From Actinomycetota bacterium (GTDB lineage Bacteria > Actinomycetota > Thermoleophilia > Solirubrobacterales > Solirubrobacteraceae), in the NCBI GenBank assembly GCA_009699245.1, contig WLOQ01000010.1, forward strand, positions 1-64,000: DNA of 64,000 nt, in the 5' to 3' direction. Made by a program: the position numbers and the translations under genes. This document shows, in pieces, positions 57,326 through 64,000 of this stretch (positions within the stretch are counted from its first letter, which is position 1; each line of letters starts with the position of its first letter). The notes beneath the pieces are model-generated. The model saw only the letters and a program-made list of their open reading frames with translations, was not told the DNA's origin and did not search any database.

Positions 57326-57978
57326 GCGTCGGCGGGTGTCGAAGGACCCGCTGGGGAGCCCGGGCGCCCAAGGTACTCCAGATCGGCTGGAGCATCCACG
57401 TCGGTGACAGCGCCGAGGTGCCCACATTCGACTTCGAGGACGCGTTGCCCCTGGAGGATCGCGCGGGCGCCATCGTCGCCGCGCAGCGCCTCGATCGCGG
57501 GCGTGAGCGACGCAGCGAGCGCGACGGGGTGGCCGGGGCGCCCGTCCCAGGTCGCGCGCACGGCCTCCGTCCCGTGCGGAGCAGCGAGCGCCGCCTGCGC
57601 GACGGCGCGCACGGCGGCCGCCGGGAGGAGCGGCTCGTCGGCGAGCGTGATCAGGACCCAGGGCGCGCCGGCGGCCGCGGCGACCCCGCAGCGCAGCGAC
57701 GCGCTGATGCCCTGCGCATGGTCGGCGCAGGCCACGACCTCGGCCCGGGTGCCGGCGAGCGCCGCCCGCGTCTCCTGCACGTGGGCACCTGCCACGACGA
57801 GCACGCGCTCGACGAGTTCGATCTGCGCGACCGCATCCACCGCGTGGCGCACGAGCGGGATCCCCTCGAGCAATGCGAGCTGCTTGGCGGAGCCGAAGCG
57901 CCGCCCGGAACCGGCCGCGAGCACGACCGCCGTTGGACGCACGCCGATGCTGGCTGTAGAAGACGTGGTCATCGTCAT
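57322..57978 (-). CDS. mocA: Molybdenum cofactor nucleotidyltransferase (MocA/MobA-like)
   Basis: 218 aa. Nucleotidyltransferase signature AVVLAAGSGRRFGSAKQLAL (LAAGxSxRxGxxK) near residue 18, VLITLADEPLLP with the metal-binding Asp, and GRPGHPVALAAS typical of MocA, which makes the cytosine-dinucleotide (MCD) form used by CoxL/XDH-family enzymes. First gene of the maturation operon. Its start is 20 bases from the divergent aldo/keto reductase start. In-frame ATG 57972 is an alternative. Confidence 0.87.
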   Translation of the reverse strand: MTMTTSSTASIGVRPTAVVLAAGSGRRFGSAKQLALLEGIPLVRHAVDAVAQIELVERVLVVAGAHVQETRAALAGTRAEVVACADHAQGISASLRCGVAAAAGAPWVLITLADEPLLPAAAVRAVAQAALAAPHGTEAVRATWDGRPGHPVALAASLTPAIEALRGDDGARAILQGQRVLEVECGHLGAVTDVDAPADLEYLGRPGSPAGPSTPADA

Positions 57979-57998
57979 CGGAGAGAGGGACGGCAGTC

Positions 57999-58991
57999 AT
58001 GAAGAAGGTAACGCTCGGACGTTCAGGCCTTGAGGTCTCGCGGATCGCATACGGCACGGGCCCGCTGGGCGGCGGCATGGGCCACTTCGACGAGGCTGCC
58101 GCGACCGCCTCGGTGCGCCACGCCCTCGATGTCGGCATCAACCTCTTCGACACGGGACGGGTGTATGGGCGCGCGGAGGAGCTGCTCGGCAAGACGCTCG
58201 GCGCGGAGCTGCGCCGTGACCGCGACTCGATCGTGATCGCCACGAAGTGCGGCCTGCGGCCGTCGGGCTCCGATAACCCCGGCGACCCGGGCATCACCCG
58301 CGACTCGAGCCCCGCGGCGATCCGCTCGGATCTCGAGACGAGCCTCTCGACGCTCGGCCTCGACCACGTCGACATCCTGCAGATCCATTGGCCGGACCCG
58401 ATGGTGCCGCTCGCCGAGGTGTCGGGGACGCTGGCGGAGCTGCGCGACGAGGGGAAGATCCGGCACATCGGCGTGTCGAACTTCACCGCGCAGCAGCTCG
58501 CGGAGTTCGACGCCGGAGCAGCCGTGGCGGAGACGAGCCAGCCGGGGTTCAGCATGCTCAACCGCGGGCCAGCGCAGGATGACCTTCCGTACTGCGCGCA
58601 GCACGACGTCGGCGTGCTCGTCTACGGGCCGCTCGCGCATGGCCTGCTGTCCGGCGCCGGGTACGACCCGAGTCGCGTCTTCGGCGAGTTCGACTGGCGG
58701 CGCAACCATCCGTTCTTCCAGCCCGAGACGATGACGACGAACCAGCAGGTCGTCGGTCGCCTCGAGGCCTTCGCGGCCGAGCGCGGCAACACCGTCGCCC
58801 AGCTTGCGATCGCCTGGACGCTCGCCCAGCCGGGGGTTCACGTCGCGATCCTCGGGACCAGCAAGGTCGCGCACATTGATGCCGCGCTCCCGGCCGATGA
58901 CATCGAGCTCAGCGAGGCTGACCTGGCTGAGATCGACGCGATTCTCGCCGACGCGATCGCGATCCCGTTCTTTCAGGTCGAGGACATGTAA
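57999..58991 (+). CDS. Aldo/keto reductase
   Basis: 330 aa. AKR barrel with opening GRSGLEVSRIAYGTGPLGGG. The tetrad is recognisable: Asp in INLFDTGRVYG (D), Tyr of RVYG, Lys in IATKCGLRP and His in ILQIHWPDP. The AKR11/13-type C-terminus lies in TVAQLAIAWTLAQPGVHVAI and the NADPH-loop SKVAHIDAAL. GAGAGAGGG precedes ATG 57999. It would reduce or oxidise a carbonyl; galactose/fucose-dehydrogenase-like relatives also exist. Divergent from mocA. Confidence 0.87.
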   Translation: MKKVTLGRSGLEVSRIAYGTGPLGGGMGHFDEAAATASVRHALDVGINLFDTGRVYGRAEELLGKTLGAELRRDRDSIVIATKCGLRPSGSDNPGDPGITRDSSPAAIRSDLETSLSTLGLDHVDILQIHWPDPMVPLAEVSGTLAELRDEGKIRHIGVSNFTAQQLAEFDAGAAVAETSQPGFSMLNRGPAQDDLPYCAQHDVGVLVYGPLAHGLLSGAGYDPSRVFGEFDWRRNHPFFQPETMTTNQQVVGRLEAFAAERGNTVAQLAIAWTLAQPGVHVAILGTSKVAHIDAALPADDIELSEADLAEIDAILADAIAIPFFQVEDM

Positions 58992-58997
58992 AGCACG

Positions 58998-59113
58998 CCC
59001 GGGCCCGCGCCTACGGCCGGAGAGAACGGCCCGGGCCCGCGCCTACGGCCGGAGAGAACGGCCCGGGCCCGCGCCTACGGCCGGAGAGAACGGCCCGGGC
59101 CCGCGCCTACGGC
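58998..59113. repeat. 32-bp GC-rich tandem repeat (3 full copies plus a 20-base partial)
   Basis: Exact 32-bp units at 58998-59029, 59030-59061 and 59062-59093, then 20 bases of a fourth (59094-59113). Each unit starts CCCGGGCCCGCGCCTACGGC and ends with CGGAGAGAACGG. The partial unit forms the left arm of the terminator at 59094-59124, so the array looks like an expansion of that arm. It lies in the convergent gap between the aldo/keto reductase and the flavoprotein. No spacers, so not CRISPR. Confidence 0.9.
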
Positions 59114-59124
59114 GCGGGCCCGGG
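59094..59124. terminator. 14-bp hairpin at the end of the tandem repeat
   Basis: CCCGGGCCCGCGCC (59094-59107), loop TAC, GGCGCGGGCCCGGG (59111-59124), followed by GGAATGTTCTTATA. Very stable stem with a T-containing tail on the plus strand; convergent genes end at 58991 and 59133. Confidence 0.8.
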
Positions 59125-59132
59125 GAATGTTC

Positions 59133-60524
59133 TTATAGGGCAGGCACCCGCGTGAGATCCGTCACCTCGGCGGGGATCACCTTCTGCGCCCACTCCGCCA
59201 CACGCTCCTGGACCTCAGGTGCGAAGAGCGGCGTCGGGTCCATCTGGTTGATAGCGCCCTGCAGCAGGCCGACGAGCCAGCCATCGGCCGTCGCCGCGCG
59301 CTCCAGAGCGGTGAAGAACTCAGCGCCTGCGAGATCCTCGGCGGTGGGCGGCTCGAGCCCGATCGCCTCGGTGGTGGGCAGACGCATGTCGCCACCGACC
59401 GCGACGCCCCAGGCGAACGCGTTGATCTCGATGACGCGGGCGGGGAACCCGTCGACGACTGCGTCGAGCGACGCGCCGGGCTCGCCGAGCTGGCGCGCAA
59501 ACTCGAGCGCCTGCCGCGAGCAGTTCGTCATCCCCTGGCCGTAACCGGGGTTCATGCACTGCATCGAGTCGCCGATGCAGACGAAGCCCGCCGGACGCCT
59601 CTCCATCTTGTGGTACTGCCGCATGCGGTTGAGCGACGTGCGCGTGGTGGTGATCTCCGTGAGCGGCTCGGACTGCTGGTAGATGTCCCAGAGGATCGGC
59701 GTCATCGCCGTCTGCAGGAACTCCTCGAATCCGGCCTCATCGCCGGGCGGGAAGTCTCCGGCGGACCCGCACGTCGTCATGATCGTGTAGCCGTTGTCCT
59801 GGAGCAGCAGCGACCCACCGCGCGTCTCGCCGGGGTACGGGAGCGCAATCACGCCAGTGACCCCCTCGGGCCACACCTCGTCCGGCACCTTCACGAGCCG
59901 GCTCGCGTAGCCGAGGTGCGGCTGGACCTCGACCTCGTCCGGGACGTCGTAGCCGAGCGCCTCGAGCCACTTCGTGGCGCGCGAGGCGCGCCCGGTCGCA
60001 TCGATCACCAGATCGCCCGTGAGCTCGCGCTGCTCGCCGTCGCACTCGAGCGTGACGCCGGTCACGCGATCGCCACCGTCCGTCGCGAGGACCCCCGTCG
60101 CTGTCGCCCGCAGCAGCTCGATGTTCGGGAAGTCGCCGATCAGGTCGCGCACGACAGCCTCGAGCACCGGACGACGCGCGAAGAACGTCTCGACGCCGGT
60201 CTCGGCGCGCTTGAGCCAGCCCTGACCCGTGAGAAACGCAATGTCGCGCGGCTGGTCGAAGATCGGGGCGCCAGCGGCGACCATCCGGTCGCTGAAGCCC
60301 GGCATGAGCGCCTCGAAGGCGTCACGGCCGCCGGTCATCAGTGCGTGCGTGTGCGTGCCCTGCGGAACGCCGCGGCGGTTCTCGGGGCCCTCCGGCAGCT
60401 CGTCGCGCTCGACGATGGTGACCTTCGTGAAGTGGGGGCTGACGGCGGCTGCCGATGCCATCCCGGAGATGCTGCCTCCGAGGACGATCGCGTGCTCGCC
60501 GTGCTTGACCTGACCTGCTCCCAT
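59133..60524 (-). CDS. FAD-dependent oxidoreductase (geranylgeranyl-reductase/halogenase-like)
   Basis: 463 aa from ATG 60524, with CAGGAGGCAGGG directly upstream. FAD Rossmann motif HAIVLGGSISGMASAAAVSP (GGSISG) near residue 10, GVPQGTHTHALM near residue 55 and the second FAD motif GFVCIGDSMQCMNPGYGQGM near residue 315. The fold is that of class A monooxygenases and geranylgeranyl reductases. Substrate unknown. It has its own promoter candidate about 100 bases upstream and the tRNA-Tyr gene beyond. Confidence 0.82.
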   Translation of the reverse strand: MGAGQVKHGEHAIVLGGSISGMASAAAVSPHFTKVTIVERDELPEGPENRRGVPQGTHTHALMTGGRDAFEALMPGFSDRMVAAGAPIFDQPRDIAFLTGQGWLKRAETGVETFFARRPVLEAVVRDLIGDFPNIELLRATATGVLATDGGDRVTGVTLECDGEQRELTGDLVIDATGRASRATKWLEALGYDVPDEVEVQPHLGYASRLVKVPDEVWPEGVTGVIALPYPGETRGGSLLLQDNGYTIMTTCGSAGDFPPGDEAGFEEFLQTAMTPILWDIYQQSEPLTEITTTRTSLNRMRQYHKMERRPAGFVCIGDSMQCMNPGYGQGMTNCSRQALEFARQLGEPGASLDAVVDGFPARVIEINAFAWGVAVGGDMRLPTTEAIGLEPPTAEDLAGAEFFTALERAATADGWLVGLLQGAINQMDPTPLFAPEVQERVAEWAQKVIPAEVTDLTRVPAL

Positions 60525-60631
60525 CCCTGCCTCCTGAATGACGTGGGTCCCGTCCGTGAGTGCGCTCGACGCTACCGGGGCTGCCGCGCTCTGTGTGGCG
60601 CCTGCGCGCCAAGTTGACGGCAGCGTCACGA

Positions 60632-60661
60632 ATCGTACACCAGGCGGACGGAACGCCACAA
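60632..60661 (-). promoter_or_regulatory. Promoter candidate of the flavoprotein gene
   Basis: On the minus strand TTGTGG (60656-60661), 18-bp spacer and TACGAT (60632-60637). Predicted 5' leader about 100 bases to ATG 60524. I see no gene or known RNA element in that leader. Confidence 0.4.
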
Positions 60662-60666
60662 CGACA

Positions 60667-60689
60667 GAGGGTCCCGGATGGGGACCCTC
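60667..60689 (-). terminator. Terminator of tRNA-Tyr
   Basis: GAGGGTCCC/GGGACCCTC (60667-60675 with 60681-60689), loop 5 bases, 22 bases after the tRNA 3' end. On the minus strand it is followed by TGTCGTTGTGG, which is T-containing. Confidence 0.65.
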
Positions 60690-60710
60690 GGGAACGGCTG
60701 CTTGCGTCAG

Positions 60711-60792
60711 TGGAGGGAGCAGGATTCGAACCTGCGTAGGCAGAGCCAACGGGTTTACAGCCCGTCTCCTTTAACCACTCGGACATCCCTCC
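60711..60792 (-). tRNA. tRNA-Tyr (anticodon GTA)
   Basis: 82 nt. Acceptor stem GGAGGGA/TCCCTCC, discriminator A (60711), anticodon stem-loop ACGGG-CTGTAAA-CCCGT with anticodon GTA at 60756-60758, a long variable arm as in type II tRNA-Tyr, and a T-loop GGTTCGAATCC. The 3' CCA is not encoded. Confidence 0.95.
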
Positions 60793-60823
60793 GTGGCGTG
60801 GGCACAGGCCCACAGGACGGCGG

Positions 60824-60829
60824 ATGGTA
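60824..60829 (-). promoter_or_regulatory. Putative -10 of tRNA-Tyr
   Basis: TACCAT on the minus strand, about 32 bases before the mature 5' end. No clear -35. Confidence 0.3.
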
Positions 60830-60831
60830 GC

Positions 60832-60856
60832 GGGCCGGAGCGCGCAGCTCCGGCCC
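60832..60856 (-). terminator. Terminator of the sigma-factor gene
   Basis: GGGCCGGAGC/GCTCCGGCCC (60832-60841 with 60847-60856), loop GCGCA, 16 bases after the sigma-factor stop. No U-tract. It separates the sigma gene from tRNA-Tyr, which lies downstream on the same strand. Confidence 0.65.
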
Positions 60857-60871
60857 ACCCCATGCGCAGGC

Positions 60872-62038
60872 TCAGGCTGCGTCGCGCAGGCGCTGCGCCT
60901 CGGGCAGCGCCTCGAGCTTCTTGAGCGTGTGATTCTCGATCTGGCGGATGCGCTCGCGTGTGACGTTGAACGCACGCCCGACCTCCTCGAGCGTGCGCGG
61001 CTGGCCGCCCGTGAGGCCGAAGCGCATCTCGATGACCTCGCGCTCGCGCTGCGGCAGGGCCGCCAGCACGCGACGCACGTTCTCCTTGCGCAGCGACTCC
61101 GATGCGAGCTCGAACGGCGACTCGGCGTTCTGGTCCTCGACGAAGTCCCCGAGCTGGGACTCATCCTCATCGCCGACCGGCTTCTCGAGCGACACCGGCT
61201 GCTGGCTCATGCGCAGGATCTCGCGCACCTCGTGCGGCGTGATGTCGAGCTCCGATGCCACTTCCTCCGGCGTGGGCTCGCGGCCGAGCGACTGCACGAG
61301 CTGGCGCTCGACGTGCACGACCTTGTTGAGCTTCTCCACCATGTGGACCGGGATGCGGATCGTACGGCCCTTGTCGGCGATTGCGCGGGTGACCGCCTGC
61401 CGGATCCACCAAGTCGCGTACGTCGAGAACTTGTAGCCGCGGCGGTAGTCGAACTTCTCGACTGCGCGGATGAGGCCGAGCGACCCCTCCTGGATGAGGT
61501 CGAGAAAGGTCAGCCCACGGCCGAGGTACCCCTTGGCGATCGACACGACCAGACGCAGGTTGGCCTCGACCATCTGCTGCTTGGCCGCCATGTCGCCGCG
61601 CTCGATGCGCCGCGCGAGCTCAACCTCCTGGGCCGCGGTGAGCAGCGACACGCGCCCGATCGAGCGCAGGTAGAGGCGCAGCGAGTCGAGGCTCGGCTCG
61701 ACGGTGAGGTCGATCTCCGGCTTCTTGCGCGAATCCGACCTGCCACCGCGACGCGATGACTTCTCAGCGGCCGGCGGACCCTCGGTGATCGGCGGCGCCG
61801 GAGCGCCGATGCCCGGATCGCCCTCGTGGAGCAGATCGATGCCCTGCTCCTCGAAGTGGGCGTGCAGCTCGCGCACCTGCTCCTTGGTGACATCGGCCTC
61901 CTCGAGGCACGTCGTCACCTGCTCAACCGTCAGGTAGCCGCGCTCCTGTCCTTCTGCGACAAGCTGACGCAGATCATCCTGCTCCCAGATCGGCGCCTCG
62001 TCGGCCAGAAGACCATTGGCCTTCGTCGTCGTGCTCAC
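60872..62038 (-). CDS. rpoD: Primary RNA polymerase sigma factor (RpoD/SigA family)
   Basis: 388 aa from GTG 62038 (a TTG at 62092 is in frame but lacks support). N-terminal region 1.1-like helices ([20 protein letters not shown]), acidic/basic linker, region 1.2 ([19 protein letters not shown]), region 2 ([56 protein letters not shown]) and region 4.2 helix-turn-helix ([20 protein letters not shown]). All core-binding and -10/-35-recognition regions are intact, so this is likely the housekeeping sigma factor. Divergent from folE2; terminator follows. Confidence 0.92.
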   Translation of the reverse strand: MSTTTKANGLLADEAPIWEQDDLRQLVAEGQERGYLTVEQVTTCLEEADVTKEQVRELHAHFEEQGIDLLHEGDPGIGAPAPPITEGPPAAEKSSRRGGRSDSRKKPEIDLTVEPSLDSLRLYLRSIGRVSLLTAAQEVELARRIERGDMAAKQQMVEANLRLVVSIAKGYLGRGLTFLDLIQEGSLGLIRAVEKFDYRRGYKFSTYATWWIRQAVTRAIADKGRTIRIPVHMVEKLNKVVHVERQLVQSLGREPTPEEVASELDITPHEVREILRMSQQPVSLEKPVGDEDESQLGDFVEDQNAESPFELASESLRKENVRRVLAALPQREREVIEMRFGLTGGQPRTLEEVGRAFNVTRERIRQIENHTLKKLEALPEAQRLRDAA

Positions 62039-62064
62039 GTCATGACCCCCGTGCGAGAAATTCC

Positions 62065-62085
62065 AGGGCGACCGGCGGTCGCCCT
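62065..62085 (-). other. Hairpin in the 5' leader of the sigma gene
   Basis: AGGGCGACC-GGC-GGTCGCCCT, a 9-bp perfect stem 27-47 bases before GTG 62038 on the minus strand. It could modulate mRNA stability or translation, or be a protein site. Confidence 0.35.
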
Positions 62086-62250
62086 CTCCCAATCCCTATG
62101 TCTCTCTCCCTGCATCTCGGTCTGGGCCTTCTCCTCCCGCTGCGCCGAAACGCTTGGGGGCCCGTACTCAAGAAGCTGAGTGATAGCACAAAACACGGCG
62201 ATCTTCGCCTACCCTCTTTCCCTTACCGATCCCGGAAGGATCCACGTTCA

Positions 62251-63258
62251 ATGGACCCCAACGCCGCCACATCCTCACCCGACGTGCAGAACCGCGTCCC
62301 CCAGATCCACGTCTCGCTCTCGCGCGTGGGAGTGACCGGCGTCGAGAAGGTGATCCGCATCGGCGCTCCCGGGCAGGAGCAGCCCTACCACGCCCAGCTC
62401 GAGTGCTTCGTCGATCTCGGTCCGGCGCAGAAGGGCGCACACATGTCGCGGTTCGAGGAGGTCGTCAACGACGCGATCGGTGAGGTCGTCGTCGGCGGCA
62501 CCGGGTTCAAGGCCGAGGACCTCGCGACGCGCGTGGCCGAGGTCATCCGCGAGCGCCAGGACGCGCTGCGCGCCGAGGTCACGATCTCCGCCCGCTACCC
62601 CGAGCACAAGCCCGCCCCGGTGTCCGGCATCACGACGCAGGAGATGTACACCGTCCATGGAGCCGCGGTCGCGACCGAGCTTGGAACACGCCGGCTCACC
62701 GGCGTCGCGGGGCAGGGCATGACCGCCTGCCCGTGCGCGCAGGAGCTCGTCGCCGGGAAGGCGCGCGTGCGCCTCGAGGATGATGGCTTCACCGGCGAGC
62801 AGATCGAGCGCATCTTCGACGCGGTGCCCGTCGCCACCCACAACCAGCGCGGCCTCGGGACGCTCTACATCGGCTGCGTCGAGGGCAACGACATCGCCGT
62901 GGAGGCGCAGGATCTGCTCGCCATCGTCGAGGACTCGATGTCCAGCGAGATCTACGAGCTGATGAAGCGCAGCGACGAGGGCTCGGTCGTCGAGAAGGCC
63001 CATCGCCGCCCCCGCTTCGTCGAAGACTGCGTGCGCGAAGCCATCAAGAGCGTCGTCGAGCAGTACGGCGGCCTCGACGACGGCACCTTCGTGATGGCGC
63101 GCCAAGAGAACCTCGAAACGATCCACCAGCACAACGTCGTCGCCGAGCGGTTCGGCCTGCTCGGCGAGCTGCGCCGCGAGGTCATCACGGGCGAGCATCT
63201 GCCGCACCACACGTCGATGCGCGAGTGGCTCGACGCCGCCGGGCGCCCGCGCAACTAG
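62251..63258 (+). CDS. folE2: GTP cyclohydrolase I type B (FolE2)
   Basis: 335 aa from ATG 62251 (CGGAAGGA upstream; TACCCT -10 candidate at 62212-62217). COG1469 family enzyme converting GTP to dihydroneopterin triphosphate, the first step of folate/pterin synthesis. Motifs: RVPQIHVSLSRVGVTGVEK, active-site Cys segment GMTACPCAQELV near residue 155, HNQRG near residue 198 and QHNVVAERFGL near the C-terminus. FolE2 can use several metals and replaces zinc-dependent FolE; whether FolE is also present is outside the window. Confidence 0.92.
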   Translation: MDPNAATSSPDVQNRVPQIHVSLSRVGVTGVEKVIRIGAPGQEQPYHAQLECFVDLGPAQKGAHMSRFEEVVNDAIGEVVVGGTGFKAEDLATRVAEVIRERQDALRAEVTISARYPEHKPAPVSGITTQEMYTVHGAAVATELGTRRLTGVAGQGMTACPCAQELVAGKARVRLEDDGFTGEQIERIFDAVPVATHNQRGLGTLYIGCVEGNDIAVEAQDLLAIVEDSMSSEIYELMKRSDEGSVVEKAHRRPRFVEDCVREAIKSVVEQYGGLDDGTFVMARQENLETIHQHNVVAERFGLLGELRREVITGEHLPHHTSMREWLDAAGRPRN

Positions 63259-63275
63259 CGGGACGTCCGCGTCAC

Positions 63276-63683
63276 TCAGGCCTTCGCCGCGCAGGCTGCG
63301 AGGGCGTTGCCCTGCGACTCGAGCGCCACGAGCGGGAACCGCGCGGGGCGCTCGTAGATCTTGCGCGCTGCCATGGCGCCGGCGAGCGACGGCGTATCGG
63401 CGTTCCAGAGGGCGAGCACCTGGTACTCGCGGGCTGGCCCGGCGATGAGCACGCCCTTCGTCTCCCCCCAGTCCCAACGCCGCGTGACGGTCGCCTTGCC
63501 GGCGAGGACGTCGTCGCGCATCGCGGAGAGCGAGTCACTCGAGCGCGCCGGTGCGATGTCCGACTTGATGACGCACGCGGTGATGTCCCCGGGGACGGGG
63601 TTGCGGTTGTCGAGGATCACGTAGGTCGCGACGGTGACCGAGGCGACCGCGACGAGCACGACGAATCCGATGAGCCACTTCAT
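63276..63683 (-). CDS. Small membrane-anchored protein of unknown function
   Basis: 135 aa from ATG 63683 (GGAGG 7 bases upstream). One N-terminal hydrophobic segment (KWLIGFVVLVAVASVTVATY) forms a signal anchor without lipobox; the rest is a small soluble domain with Cys residues (TACVIKSD and the terminal LAACAAKA). Its start overlaps the pgsA stop by 4 bases, so it is translated after pgsA. I do not recognise the family. Confidence 0.75.
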   Translation of the reverse strand: MKWLIGFVVLVAVASVTVATYVILDNRNPVPGDITACVIKSDIAPARSSDSLSAMRDDVLAGKATVTRRWDWGETKGVLIAGPAREYQVLALWNADTPSLAGAMAARKIYERPARFPLVALESQGNALAACAAKA

Positions 63684-64000
63684 GGCGAAACCTCCGTCCC
63701 CGGCGCGTCGGGCCCGCGGGTGCCCGAGCGACGCAGCTCGGCCTCCCGCAGCAGCCGCCGCATCCCGAAGAAGTAGTCGACCCCGCTCGCCACGGTGAGG
63801 GCCACCATGGTGTAGACGAGGATGTCGACCCACAGAGGTGCGGGATCGACGAGGATGAGCAGGAAGACGGTGAGCACCTGGATCGCCGTCTTGACCTTGC
63901 CCCACTGATTGGCGGGGATCACGACGCCCTCACCCTTCGCCGCCATACGGGCGACGGTGACGGCGAACTCGCGGGCGATGATCACCATCGCGACCCACGC
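63680..64000 (-). CDS. pgsA: CDP-diacylglycerol-glycerol-3-phosphate phosphatidyltransferase, C-terminal part
   Basis: Only the last ~106 codons lie in the window; the gene continues beyond position 64000. The segment WVAMVIIAREFAVTVARMAA, followed by GVVIPANQWGKVKTAIQVLT and helices (VFLLILVDPAPLWVDILVYT), fits the C-terminal half of PgsA. The CDP-alcohol catalytic motif is in the missing part. The end, about 25 residues rich in Arg/Gly/Glu, is variable. Role: phosphatidylglycerophosphate synthesis at the membrane. Confidence 0.85.
   Translation of the reverse strand, partial: AWVAMVIIAREFAVTVARMAAKGEGVVIPANQWGKVKTAIQVLTVFLLILVDPAPLWVDILVYTMVALTVASGVDYFFGMRRLLREAELRRSGTRGPDAPGTEVSP

Noticed and set aside
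57979-57998. A second divergent leaderless pair (mocA and aldo/keto reductase, 20-base gap)
   Set aside because: The gap contains GGAGAGAGGG, a ribosome site for the plus gene, and no TAnnnT at the required distance for either start.
58998-59113. CRISPR array
   Set aside because: The 32-bp units are directly adjacent with no spacers and no cas genes are present; it is a tandem repeat linked to a terminator.
62101-62250. A riboswitch or small RNA between the sigma gene and folE2
   Set aside because: No conserved riboswitch core or strong fold was visible; only ordinary -10-like TATCAC/TACCCT elements were seen.

Overview
The window is about 64 kb of GC-rich, densely packed bacterial DNA. A primary sigma factor of actinobacterial type, GTG/TTG starts, TAnnnT -10 boxes and many 4-base ATGA gene overlaps point to Actinomycetota. 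Gene content (primary sigma next to FolE2, many Liv-type transporters and CoA-catabolic genes) would fit a soil Thermoleophilia/Solirubrobacterales-like lineage, but that placement is inference only. There is no rRNA, CRISPR array, IS element or phage. One tRNA (Tyr, GTA) is present, and both window edges cut genes (a substrate-binding protein on the left, pgsA on the right).

Layout. 0-1.7 kb: two tandem, closely related branched-chain-amino-acid-type (Liv) substrate-binding lipoproteins, each with its own terminator. 1.7-7.6 kb (minus): an operon of two crotonases around a molybdenum hydroxylase of the CO dehydrogenase/xanthine dehydrogenase superfamily (small, medium and large subunits plus CoxG). 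7.7-16 kb: two class A flavin monooxygenases, an MFS exporter, an Old-Yellow-Enzyme/dienoyl-CoA-reductase-like protein and a quinone oxidoreductase. 16-21 kb: a coupled acyl-CoA dehydrogenase pair, AhpD/CMD-like, VOC and SnoaL-like small enzymes, a GntR/FadR regulator and a fumarylacetoacetase-family hydrolase. 21.5-24 kb: an HMG-CoA-synthase-like/DUF35 fusion overlapping a SCP2-type thiolase. 24-34 kb (minus): one long operon with two ketosteroid-dehydrogenase-like flavoproteins, MFS, two EthD-like proteins, an alpha/beta hydrolase, a VOC protein and acetoacetyl-CoA synthetase. 34-38 kb: acyl-CoA dehydrogenase, two SDRs and an NmrA-like protein. 38-43.4 kb (minus): a complete Liv ABC importer with a fused LivM-LivG and an EthD-like gene at its end. 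43.5-50 kb: NIPSNAP, MFS, histidine phosphatase, LeuA, MaoC and an M20 peptidase. 50-54 kb: E2 of a 2-oxoacid/acetoin dehydrogenase divergent from E1alpha-E1beta-GntR. 54-58 kb (minus): molybdenum-hydroxylase maturation genes mocA-coxD-coxE-xdhC. 58-64 kb: aldo/keto reductase, a 32-bp tandem repeat, a flavoprotein, tRNA-Tyr, primary sigma factor, FolE2, a small membrane protein and PgsA.

How it works together (inference). Most of the window reads as a catabolic island. Liv-type importers bring in a small carboxylate or amide-like substrate. Flavin and molybdenum hydroxylases and KstD-like dehydrogenases oxidise rings. Acyl-CoA dehydrogenases, crotonases, MaoC, thiolase and acetoacetyl-CoA synthetase carry out beta-oxidation-like steps. 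The 2-oxoacid dehydrogenase feeds products into central metabolism. The maturation operon at 54-58 kb probably serves the molybdenum enzyme at 3-7 kb. The right end (sigma, tRNA, FolE2, PgsA) is housekeeping chromosome.

Regulation read from sequence: several genes have a TAnnnT box only 6-9 bases before the start codon, which suggests leaderless transcripts. One divergent pair (18.68/18.70 kb) appears to share a single symmetric -10. GntR genes sit beside inverted repeats that overlap promoters. Convergent gene ends commonly carry strong GC hairpins without a U-tract.
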